From Brienomyrus brachyistius (taxonomy: Eukaryota > Chordata > Actinopteri > Osteoglossiformes > Mormyridae), in assembly GCF_023856365.1 (NCBI RefSeq), contig NC_064539.1:21641019-21705018 (forward strand): a stretch of DNA of 64,000 nt, given 5' to 3'. Shown here piece after piece: positions 10,481-22,500 of this stretch. Each line of letters opens with the position of its first letter. The stretch's first letter is position 1. Below the pieces are notes generated by a model. That model was not told the origin of the DNA. It was given only the letters and a program-made list of their open reading frames with translations, and searched no databases. Position numbers and translations under genes: made by a program.

Positions 10481-13400
10481 TGGATGAGCAGAACATAGAA
10501 ATAACGCAGCGCTGAACTAGAACAGCAAAAGCAGGAGAAGTGTTTGGGTTTACGGGAACACAGGGAATGTTATTGGGAAGCATTTCTGCATTTAGATGCA
10601 GTAATCTAACAGGTAAATCAGTCATATGAACATAAGCTGTGAATTTTAAACCTAAACTCAGTGTTTTACAAGTTTATTGACAAAAATCCACTACAAGTCA
10701 CCATAAAACATGCGTTAGCTATTTTTCTCAGTTCTGCAAAGCGAGAAATCTCTCTCTTCTCTGAAAACACACGATGATTAAACTTGAAACATGAGAATGG
10801 CATCTGCCATTCAGTCACAGATTAATGCCTACATGGTACGCGTATTTTGGTAGTGGCATATTTTCAATTTCAGTGAGAAACAAATGTGTGGAAATTGTTT
10901 GAAAAGTCATATCAGGTGTAATATGTATTTAATTAATAAAATAAAATTTATAGTCGAAAAGTAACCAGCCTTTCCGAGTGCTGGTACCTCCATTTAACTG
11001 TCTTCAAAGTAATTACGGGTCCCATTCTAGTTTTGCGTTGATTTCTATAGCATAGGCTACGTGAGTTGCGGGATCGGGCGCTGGCTCTGTTGGTATGCGT
11101 GTTATTGCGACACCAACTGGAAAAACTACACATTGCAGCAAAACAAAAAAAAAATCTCTCACCTGGGTGTTGAATAGTTCAATGCTTTATGGTTCCCCAG
11201 ACCTCATCCATGCAAAGTAACCTCCATTATAATGTCCCAATTATAGGTGATACAGTGTGCCTAGGGTTACCACTTTCAATCCAAAGAAATGTTGCCCCCC
11301 TACTCCCCTCACCTTCACACCCACCCTGGGTCCCCGGTGATACCGATGATGAAATTAGGCAAATTTGTTTTTTCAATACAGGACAATCCAGTAATATATA
11401 GGATGGGTGGCAACTATACCTGTGCCCATGATTGGAAGATTGCCAGTTCGAATCCCATGGCCAGAGTGATTGGACCGTTGGACCTTTGAGCAAGACCTTT
11501 AACTGATCCAGGGACCGGCTGATCCTGCTTTCTCCATGGCACATGTCTTTGGATAAAAGTGTATTATATATAAATGTACTTCCTGTGCTTGAACGTTGTC
11601 GTGCGGAACCGATCAATGAAATACTTTCTCATATCTACACCGGAATGAATCCTTCTGGATCTCGGGCCAGAAACTGCTTGGTGATGATCTGAAGCAGGTA
11701 AGGAAGTGAATATTACGGTGGTACTTACTGTAAGTATAGCTGCTGCAAATGGCCAATATCGCCCCCCAGATTACCGCGATTTTTAATTACTTAATTTGCA
11801 GTCAACTGGAGTTCCGTTCCCTATCCAAAGAATAGATGTGGTCTTTCTTTTGGATGCTCACCAACAACATAACCGAGGACCAATCAGAGTCATGCGCACA
11901 AGATGGACTTTTCCGGTTACAAAGAGACACTGTGATGAAGCAGAAAGGAGCCATAGCAGAGTGGGAAATGCACCAGAATCGTCGCTGTCCACGGGCGTGT
12001 CGGTCTTCCCACAGCATTACGGCTGTGTTGTAGCCATGTTTGTAAATCTGATTATGTAGCCAAACCTTCTCATACAAAAAAAAAGGATAGAGAAGAAAAG
12101 GCCCAAACGTGGATGATTCTGGGGGTGCGGCCAGGTGTAAGAACAATTTGTCCAGAGCAAAATCTCTGCAAATGGTTCCAGTTTTGACTGCCAGTCCCGC
12201 TGACTAGCAGCACCATGCTGAAAACCATTAAGACTCTTTTAGGAACCTGTCAGGTTTTGTGAACAGGAAGTATTGACAAAGTGGAGTTTCTTAGTCTTGG
12301 ATGTTTTTCTTGTTCTCTTTTTGTAATGTTTACCCATCAAACTGCGACTGAGCTGCATGTTTCAGGTTATGGTGTAATGCTGGACGTGGCCTTGCCCATG
12401 TACATGTACAGGAGGAAGTGTCTGGCATCCACATGAACACTGGTCTGTTTAAACTGTGCAGCTGCGAGTTAACGACCTGCAGTCAAAGTTAACAATAGAG
12501 GAAGCTGCAGTAAATCCGATCCCATATGCAGGATCTAGATGAGGTCGTTAGTGTTTCATTATTTGCAAATGAGATAAGGCAAATTTAATGATCATAAATA
12601 CAGGGAACGTCACACAGGCAGATATAAGACATAGCCAGTCATTTTCTCCATTTTTTATGGTGAGCACAATATACATATTATTCCAAAAAGAAATCTATAA
12701 AAGGCCAAAAAGACATGTTATCACATGAGGGAGAAGAACTAGCAAACAAACACAGATAAAATACTGCTTATTCATCAAGCTATGCGATTACAGGGCGCAC
12801 ATTCACACACTGAACACATGCAGCGATTTCATACGCTTAGGCCTGGTTAAAAAGGGACTGGATCAGGGTGCATGGCTCTTAGTATCTGCACCGACGATCT
12901 ACACAACTAAAAAGGGGCTTAGAAAGTGAAAACGCAACTCACTCGGCAGAATTCTGGTTTTTAAACGAGAAGAATTTAAACAGGCAGATTTTTTTCCAAG
13001 ATCCACTGGAGCCCCAATCTGGCCACCGGCTTCGTGTTGGCTGAGGATTGCTCCACAAGGTACGAAAAACCCCCAGTACCTGGCTTTGTGTCTGACTGGT
13101 CTCCAGTCTGGGTGTAGGTCCTTTGTGCAGCAGAAGGAGACGAGGAGGAGATGCGTGCAGTAAATCCAGGGGGTCTTCTCATTGACTGGGGAGCCTATTT
13201 GGGACTCATATGGGAGCTTTTGTGAAAATAATATTGCCTGGGGCTGGATATTCGATGAGTGACGGTTTGTATTATGGAAAACATTGATGACTTTGAACCT
13301 TGTCTATTCAGCACCAAACCATTGGAAGTTCTTGGAAAGAATGGAGCACTTCCAGGCTGGCAGGGCACAGATATCGGTGTGCTGGTTCATTTTCCTGGCC

Positions 13401-13588
13401 ACGTTCTGTTGTATCAGCCAATCAGAGATGGAACAGTCACGTGGCTGTTGAGGACTTTCCGAAGCATGATCCCCTTTAACCGCCCCCCCCTCTTGTAATG
13501 CAGTAAACACAGTCAGCTTTACATACAATTACAAAGACAAACGGAGAAAACACACATGGCTTTACAACGAGAGGGTGACAGTGTCCCT
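10481..13588. other. Spacer between RICTOR and FYB1
   Basis: Both flanking genes are on the minus strand, so this holds the distal RICTOR promoter and the FYB1 3'UTR. I see no coding exon. A SINE lies near 11405-11580. The stretch next to 13588 is presumed FYB1 3'UTR; I could not place a convincing polyadenylation signal. The AT-rich blocks at 10,850-10,960 and 12,540-12,780 are unremarkable. Confidence 0.6.
11405..11580 (+). mobile_element. tRNA-derived SINE copy
   Basis: A B-box-like GATTGCCAGTTCGAATCCC follows GTGCCCATGATTGGAAG. Next comes CTTTGAGCAAGACCTTTAAC, a segment common to fish tRNA-type SINEs, and the copy ends in a TTTGGATAAAAGTGT tail of the kind shared with LINE partners. It is degenerate and has no coding capacity. 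Confidence 0.75.
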
Positions 13589-16500
13589 TCAGTCGTTATC
13601 GTAGATGCAATCTGCAAAAGAACAAAGCAGAGCCATCGGAAGGAGTCAGACAAACCATACAGTGTGTTTCAAAGGAAACTGACACACTGCTAAGGGGCTC
13701 TTAAAGTGACAGCTCAATTCGCCAAGCAGTTTATCCATTAATGTCCTTCTAAGATTCCATACTTGTGCTTTCCCGTAGAACACTGTTTTCCAACCCGGTC
13801 GTCAGGGACAGAGGCGTAGGGACTGGACAGACAGGCAAGACATTGCAGCAACAAATCTGCTTTATCAGTGTATTCCATTTATCACAAAAGTGATACTAAG
13901 GGCTTGTATTTCTCTTTGTTGATATTGTTAATTTGGAATTCACGTTGAAATAACGGTAATACATTTCACCATGCCGGAGGAGGGGGAATTGGAGGGCCCC
14001 ATGGATTTTTTTTTTGCCTAGGGCCCCCAGAGCCCCTAGAATCACTTCTGCTCGGGGACCGACAAACGATCTGCATTTTTGCTTCCTCCCACCTCCCAGC
14101 TAGACAGTCCACATTTTTGCTTCCTCCCTACCTGGAGCTGGGAGGAAGCAAAAATGTGGACTGTCTGCAGGTCCCCGAGGACCGGGTTGGGAAACACTGC
14201 CATAGAGGACTGAAATATACACAGAAAGCATACCATCTCCGATGTCATCGTAGATGTCCGAATCGCTGTGAAAGCAAAAGAGGAAAGATCTCGTCATGGA
14301 AAGATTTCTGTGTCGCAGCGAACGCTTAGCTCACTTGGTGCATTTCAGTGGCAGGTGGAGGAGTAGATGGTGCTGGTGGATCCTGGTGTTTGGGCACCAC
14401 ATGGATGAGCAGGTGCTTGGGACCCTGACTGGCATCCGTGTCTGACCTACAGCAGCATGTTTGTAGTGATGTTAATGTTTGACTTTTCGATGAAATACTT
14501 ACCCCATATCAACATTGCTTGTTGACACATAACCGACTGCAAAGCAAAAAAAAAAACACGGTATGTTATTTCAGAAATGAACGTGGAACCGGTTTATAGT
14601 AACAGTGTAACTAGTACTATATGCTTAAGTGTAGTTTGCGTTTTAAACATTGTTTAGTTTACATTTTAAACTGGCCTGATCTACTCCAACCCCCCTTCCC
14701 CCGGGAAGGTAGGACCTCCAAAGGCACTTCAGGCCCCAGTGCCGTATCTCAGACTCACATTTCCCCTCTTCATTCCTGCAGATCAGCTTGCCGTCCACAG
14801 CCTTCACAATGACGTCCAGGGTATCCCCTGGTTTAAGCACCAGCTCTTTGGCGCCCCACTTTTTCCCGCTGAGTGACGCTAAAACAGTCACGTGGTCAAG
14901 AACCTGGACCTCTCCTTCAAACTGCCAACAGCAAAGATCAAATCGCCTTGTCATGTTAATGTTTCCAGGAGCCATGAAAAGCAGAACAAAGGGGCCGAGA
15001 AGATGTGAGGCTTCAGGGGGACATAGCCGAGGGCAGTAGGTCCCGCTTGGCAGAACTCACTTTGAACTTCTTCCGAAATTCCTTCTCCTCTTTGTCAAAC
15101 TTCTTCTGCTTCCTGGGGTCCTTGTCCTCCACTTTGCCCTTGGGCTTGGCCGTGTGGCTGGGGAAAGAGAGGGCAGTGAGTCAGGGGCTCCCTGCCTGGT
15201 TCAGACCTGTGGTAGGTGAACTTGACAGCCAGAGACTGACTTAAGGTCCTGGAATTCCACATCATATGGTAGCATTCAGCCACTCCTGGAGAACCGCTTT
15301 GGCATTTTATATTTGACAGAGCTGTTGGGAAGGTGAGAGCAGGACTCTCTGCGTGGCAGCAGCTCACCTAGCGATGGGGGCATCCACGTCGTCATACACC
15401 TCATCAACAGAGGATGCTGTGTTTTTGGTGGGGACAAAATGATACACAGCAATGAATCAGCATGGTCTGAATATCAGTAATGAGAGGCACATGTGCACTA
15501 CAAAGAACTAATCAAGAGTCCGAGTGCCCTGAAGGGGACTTACGTCCTGCACACACTACTGATCTAACGCTTCCTAGATTTTGCTCTGTACTTTGCTGAA
15601 TTAATAAGCAGGTATCAAAAATGGATATATGGATGGATGGACAGATATATGGATGGAGGGACAGATGGATGGATGGATGGTTGTTTTAATTATAAGTTAC
15701 TCTGGATCCCCAGTTAAGGCTGGCAGCCCATTTCTACACTCCAAACATCAGACAGGAAGCGAATCTACAGGAGCAGTGGATGTGGGCGTGGTCACCAGGC
15801 CTCACCTGCATTTTCTTCAGGAGTGAACTGAGGGGGGGGTGGGACTCTGGAAGCAGACAAAGGAGAAAGAGCCACAGTAAGCAGCTGCCACGGCGGGCAG
15901 CAGAGAAAGTGCCAGGTGAAGAGATTAGGGTTAGTATTCCAAGGATCTTCATTATGGCTATTTTGAGGGCAAGTTGATTGATGGGGCTGTGAAAGCAATG
16001 TGGATTCAAACGCGCGTTCAGACAAGTGCAGATGCTGTGGGCAGCTTGTATCTGGGGGTAACGGGGGGCAAGTCACTGTTACAGGTATATAAGGGGGCCA
16101 TCTGCAGAGAGCGGCGGGCAGTTTGATTTCCGAAGCTGATTGACAGTGGAGCACAATCAAATACTTAAGTAGTCAAAGATTAGAAAAATCAGCAAAATTT
16201 GAGGCAAGCCTGTCGAATCACAGTCAGTCACACTGGATACAGGAGTGGGTCCAGTTAAAACGGTTATGAATTAGAGTACATTTGGCGGAAGCTGAATTTG
16301 GAGGAATCAGCGTGCTGATTAATGGTCAGTTGTACGCCCAGCAAAGGTGAGGATTACTGGTTACTCCTGGCTGTGCCTCTCCTCCAGTCGTCCCAACCTT
16401 TGAACACACTCAGGAGATTCCGGGCTTTGGGCGAGATCTTGGACTCCTGTAGGCTGGTGTCGGGGGTGGGGGGGGGGGTTACGGCTTAGGCACCACAGTG

Positions 16501-19500
16501 ATAAAGGCTGGAGAATGAGCGCTCAGCCTCGTCTGCACACGCTCTCAGAGGCGTGAAAAAACAACAACACACAGGCACGGTACTCAGCGACACAGCTGCT
16601 CCCTGTAAGAACCTCACCTGATGTTCAGATCTGGGTCGTCCAAGTCATCGTATATTTCACCATCCTCACCTGGCGGCGGGGGCAGAACCACTGTGAGAAC
16701 ACGGACGGGGGGGTTTAGGGACTTCTCGCTTTATTCAAGGCCTCTGGTGGTCTTTTCACTGCTCTGCTAATGACCCCATTGTGATCTGGTATATTTTATC
16801 ATGGTCATGCGGACATGTTTACGTTTAGCTTTCATTTTTGTTTATATCCAAAACATTTTAAGTGTTCCTGAAGCTTACCTCCAGGACCTTTTACGACCCT
16901 GAAATAAAGAATGGGTTTAATGTTAAAATTGTTGGGTGTATGAGGCAGCACATGTCGCGAGAGCCACGTCCGTCTACAGGGGGCCCCAAACACACCTGGA
17001 GTCCTGGCTGCCCACGTCGTCGTACAGCTCCTGGTCCACGTTGGGCTGGTTGATCATCGCTCCTCCATGGCGCTTCAGGGTGTCAAAGTCAATCGCCACT
17101 GACTCAGTCTTGATGTAACCATCTGCAGTGAGAAAAGGAGGAAGAAGATGATTTGGAAGGTTGAGGAAGGAGGGGAGGAAGGAGGGGGCGGAGCCAGCTG
17201 CTCACAGGAGCCTTCCCGCGTCCTGCCCAGCCAGCGGCCCTCGGGGTTGTCTGTGATGCGGATGATCTCGATGGGGTCGCCCTGCTTCACACTCAGATCC
17301 ATCTTGCCACCTTTGCAGTCCACTCTGGCCTTGCCCCTGTGGATGACTTGCACAGGCCCTGTAATCTGTGCAGAAAGGATAGGGGTGAGCCCTTTAGCTG
17401 CAGTGTCACTCGGCCCATGAAGGATTCCCAGGGGTCCCCTGAGGGGTTCGTGGGGGGCCCACACGCATGAGACTCACCTTGAACTTCTTCCTCATCTCCT
17501 GTTCTTTCTTCTCTCGCTCCTTCTGCTCTTTCTTCTCCAGCTCCACCTTCCTTTTGTCCCCCTTTTCCTGCCTCTTCTCCTCTGAGGGTGACCTGTGGAG
17601 GAGACCAGTGGTCACCTTCATGTGGTATATAAAGTCAGTAGCCTTCAAATGACCAAATTAATATTTTTCTCAAAATCTAAAAACAGTCTGATTAAAAATT
17701 AAACGAGCAAATAACACAAATGAAAATTGACTCCTAATCATCAATGACAAAACAATTAAGTGAAAATGAATCTGGTGTAAGATTCTAGGCCCCTGACCAG
17801 GATAAACAGTTAGACGATGGATTGATGGATGGATGGATGGATATTGGGTAAAACACCCATACTTTACTGGGTTTAACCCGACACTGGGCATATTTGCTAA
17901 TGGCTGCTTGATGACATCACCCTCGCCCTGTTCCTCAGAAGCACCTAAGTGACATGGCTGTCTCACCGTCTGCTGTCGGGATCCTCGTAGGTCTCGTCAT
18001 TGTCGCTACCCTGTGTGCGTGACAGGAAATGGCATGATGCGGCAGGAATGTGGAGGACGTGGCCCTGCTGTGTCAGAGGTGACTGGGCTAACAGCAAAGG
18101 GTTGGTCCTTTATAGATCACCATTGCAAACCAATCAAGTCTAACTAAATTGGCCAGTGCAAAGACTCTTGTATAGTAACCACTAGTATACCAAGTCTTGT
18201 ATGTGGTTATACAGGACTCAGCATTGGAAGTGTCTAGTGAGGCTTAGGCAATGACAGTAACAGGCAGAGGTAATGACGGCTTCAGCCCAGGTGGGGGCAC
18301 TGAGAGATATGTCAGCCCTTCCTGTAACAGACCCAATCCGACTGCTTGATACTTCACCTCATGCTTTTGGTTTGGGTGACCTGGAAGAGAGGTGCATGAT
18401 GTGAGAGACACTCTTCTTTTGGGCATTGATACAGCGTGCAGACTAATGATTTCTCCTGCTACATTCTTCTAGGGCTGGTACCCCAATGCCTTTGGCTCTG
18501 TCAGATCTGCCCTCCTAATCATCCGCTATCTCTGGTGAATTCTCTCCTTCCCCTTTGCCACTTTAGCTACGATGTGGTGAGCGCACTGGTGCAGGATGGC
18601 TGCTGTTGGCTCATCCAGCTGGGTGCTACGCAGTGGTAGTGTTTGAAGTGGCTCCCCATCGGCTCTGTAAAGGGCTTTGGGTGTCTTGAAAAGCACTATT
18701 TAAATGCTGCTTTCATTCATTCATTCATTCATTCATTCATTCATTCATTCATTCATTTTGCCCTTCTCACAGTACAGTCTACTTGGGCATAGAAATCCTA
18801 CATCGCTCTTGCAGAAAGGCTATAAATGTACAAAGTACCCACTTCCCTAATCTGCTCGGGCATGCAGACCCCTGCCTTACCTCCAACGTCATCATATTCA
18901 TCTGGCTCTGACTGGGACCTGGCAGGACAGACAGACAGACAGGAAGTGAGAGACCTCGCAGCAGGTTAATCTCACACAGACCATGCGCTGTATGTTTTCG
19001 CATGCTCAGATGTCTATCATGGTGTGGTCTTGGTTTAAATAGTGACATGCTTTAAAGTCTCCGCTTTTGCGTGTGGTTACTCACATATTTCCTGGGCGGG
19101 GGGGCAGGCTGGGGGCTGCTGATAGGGCGGGCACTGGTGGGGGCACATTGCTGCTGGGGTGAAAGGCTGGGGGCTGCGGACGACCTACGGTTTTCTTCAA
19201 GCCTGGACCATTTAGCAGAAATTTACAGAAGTTTAAGCTCCGCCTGCGCGCACAGTGTGATTCAACTTCATCGTTGGATTGTATCTTAGTTGGCCATGTA
19301 AAGCACTAATTGAGTACAAGGTCTTGTGTCGTCAAGTGTAGACCAACTGAAACTTCTGGAATGAATGGAGAACTCACCCGTAAGCAGTGCACATGACAAT
19401 GGAGTCACCCCTGTATGAATGTGGGACCGCCTGAGGTCATGTCCCTACTGTAAACATTGCCTCAGAACTTTTCAGTCTTGATACTTTAACAATGCACATT

Positions 19501-22500
19501 TTATAAACTCCCACAAATTCCCATCGCTGATACTGGTGGGGTGTGATCATTGTGACAAGAGAGGCCTTAAGCACTGACACCAGAGGGGTGATTTTATACG
19601 ACAGAAACGACTATCTGCTGAAATCCAACATGCACCATAAACACTGCATATTGCATCGATTTGCAGGTTGCTTATTTTTTTTTACTGAACTTCAGCAGCA
19701 GAGCACACACACGGCCAGGGGTTAGCCACCTGAGCCTTAGAAAGACTGCAGCAAGAACCCTGTCCTGACGTTAAGCGGAACTGCACAGCCCAGAGACTGC
19801 GACGGACAACAAGAGAGCCAGAGGAAGTAGAGCAGGGGAAGAGGAACAGAGGCCTGGCCGCTTGTGTGCTTATCTTCCCCGAGGTCTTTCCCATGGACAG
19901 ATCCTGCCAGCACAGTCCTCTGTATCCTAAAGCTACAGCCTGCAAGGCCCAAAAATGGGGGCTCTTGTGCAGCCAAGGAAACCACATTTTCTTGAGGCAG
20001 GGTGGGTATGCATGGTTGTGACAACTTGCAGGAGTCGCTCGCTCCTTCACGCTCTGGTCTGTGCGGCTGCCTGTATGCTTTTTATATCGATGCTTTTCTT
20101 TACCACATACTTGGCCACAGTCTGCCTGCTGCCTGCCTTGCAGTTTGTCCACATGAATTACAGCTGAACATAGCCATGCCTGGGAGAAGACCTACATGTT
20201 TTATCAGTAGGATTCCAAGGCAGATAATAACCAGAGTGACTGTTCTACATGACTAACGCCAGTGTCCTGATGAGTAAGGTCTGCTTTTGATTTCACTTTT
20301 GTCAAGTCCTCAACTAGACAGTCACCTCTACAAGCTTTGAACTGCGGCTCGACCTGTTTTATCTGAGGGTTACTCCGCTTAAACCAGTGTTACCCAGCTT
20401 GGTCTTCAAGAACCATATATTTTGCTCCCTCCCAGCTCCCTGCCAGACAGTCCATATTTTGGCTCCCTCCTGGCTCCTGATAGGACCAAGTTGGGAAAAA
20501 CTGGCTTAAACAAACATTCTAGTATTTTTTTTTCAGGCCCTACCCCCATGGCTGCCGGCTAACAGGTAAAAGCTGTGATTTAGTGAGTGGCACAGTATTC
20601 TGGGCAGACAGTGGCTCACCTCCTTACCCCAGCGGATAACATCATGCCTGCATGGCCACAGGCTGGCCCACATACACCTTACCTTCACTAATGGGTTCAC
20701 CGCCCTTCTTGAACTTCTCCAGGCTGACTTTTGGCGGTCTATTTGGCTTGGCCGGGGGGGTCCCCAGAGCAAAAATGTTGGGAAGGGGGTTCTTCTTTGG
20801 TGCATTGGGGTCACTGATCTCTTTTTGTGAGGCCTGGGCCTGGATCTTCCTCACAAAACTGGGCTTCTTGGCGGCTGGTGATTTGGGTCCTGGTGCATCA
20901 TTGGAGTTCTGGGGTCTGGGCCCTTCACGGGGTGCTTCCTCTGTGTTCTCCTTGTTGAAGGTGTTCTGGGCGGCCCGGAAGCCTGTGGGTTTCAGGTTAG
21001 ACAGTGGGTGGGGCTTGGAGCCTGAGTCTGGCGTGGATGTGTCTTCCGCATGTGAGCGCATAACCCCTAAGGTGCTCTTGGGTTTGTTGGCGGGCACCGG
21101 CTTGGCTGGAGCAGGGCTGCTGCTGCTGTCCTCAGGCTTGGCACTATCCTTCCAGGGGGGCTTGGTCAGGGCAGGAGGAGGTTTGGGGGTGGACGTCTTG
21201 GGGTCGGATAGGGTGGCAGTAAGTGCTGGCTTCTGTGAAATCAGTTTGGGTGGGGTGGGTTTGGGTTCACCGTCCATAGCCGTCTCTGAGGTCTTGGGCT
21301 TGAAGGCGTGGGGCTTGGGGAAGGTAGGCTTCCCATCCTCTGAGCCCCCTCCAGGCTTGGCTGGTGGCACTTTGGGTCGGGGGAACTCATGTGTTTCCGG
21401 GGTGCTCTGGGAGGAGTCCGTGTTCCTCCTGGTGTTGGTCTTCAGGCCAGTCGTGTTCCCCGACAGGGTGCTCTCTAGCGATGTCCTCTTAAGCTGGCTG
21501 GATCCTCCTGAGGAGAAGGTATGGTGTAGCGTGGGATGCCCCCCCGTCGCTGCCTCTGTGGAACCATTGTTAGGCGCGTTGAAGCGTGCCATGATGGCCT
21601 TCACGTCCGGCTTGGCGTCCTGCAGACACACAACAGGCCGAGAGGAAGCCAAAGTGACAATCGAGAACAATCCTCCAGTTAACCTGGTAGGTTACTCCTC
21701 AAAGATGGAGCCCCCACCCCCCAGCCTTTCAGAAACAGGAGATTTGCCAGGAGAGAGGAAAGACATTTGAAAAGGGCTCACCTTAACTCTGTGGAGAAGA
21801 CAGAAGTTCAATGCTAATCTACGAAGGCTAACAGTCAATGCGCTCTCTCCACCCAGTTCAGCTGGCGTCCATCGCCTAGCTTGTCACTGGCACATCAGTT
21901 ACACAGGAAGTGCAAGAATAATATAAATGGAATTGAACAGGAAGTGATGCGTGGTACAATAGACACCGACTGTCCGACTGTGTGGGGGGCATCTGCATGC
22001 ACGTCTTCCTGTACTGATAATACTGGGGAGGGACCGATAAAGGCAGCCCAGCTAAGGGCTGACAGACAAGGAGGAAGCTGCTTTAGCGCATGAGCTCAGG
22101 AAGAGATAGGAGTTATAAATATACATGACAGGGTCACCGGAAAACACACCACTCACATTCACAGGTGAAGGGGTGGGGGGGGGGTGAAGTCCCCCCAGAA
22201 TGCGAAGAGTGTATGAGCCTGCAGACAGAGGCAGTCCCTCAGAATGACACGAGGACAGAAAGGAAGATGTTATTACCAGTCTCATCCTTCATGGGTTTGG
22301 GGGTGGGCGGCTTGGGGTTGGTCAGGGTGACACCGAGTGCTGACTTCTGCAAAATCGGTATAACATGGCCAACTGAAGCATCAGCCTCTGTGATATCACA
22401 CTGCCATCGCCCATGTTCATTGCCTGCAGTACTTCCTGTTACCCTGCCTGACTGGGGACTGGCCTGTCATGGGAGGACATATCCGTGACAGTTGGCTTCC

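Noticed and set aside
20652..21770. Longest plus-strand open frame (372 aa)
   Set aside because: It is the antisense shadow of the FYB1 large exon. The composition mirrors Pro/Lys-rich coding on the minus strand, while the minus frame has family similarity and correct splice phases.
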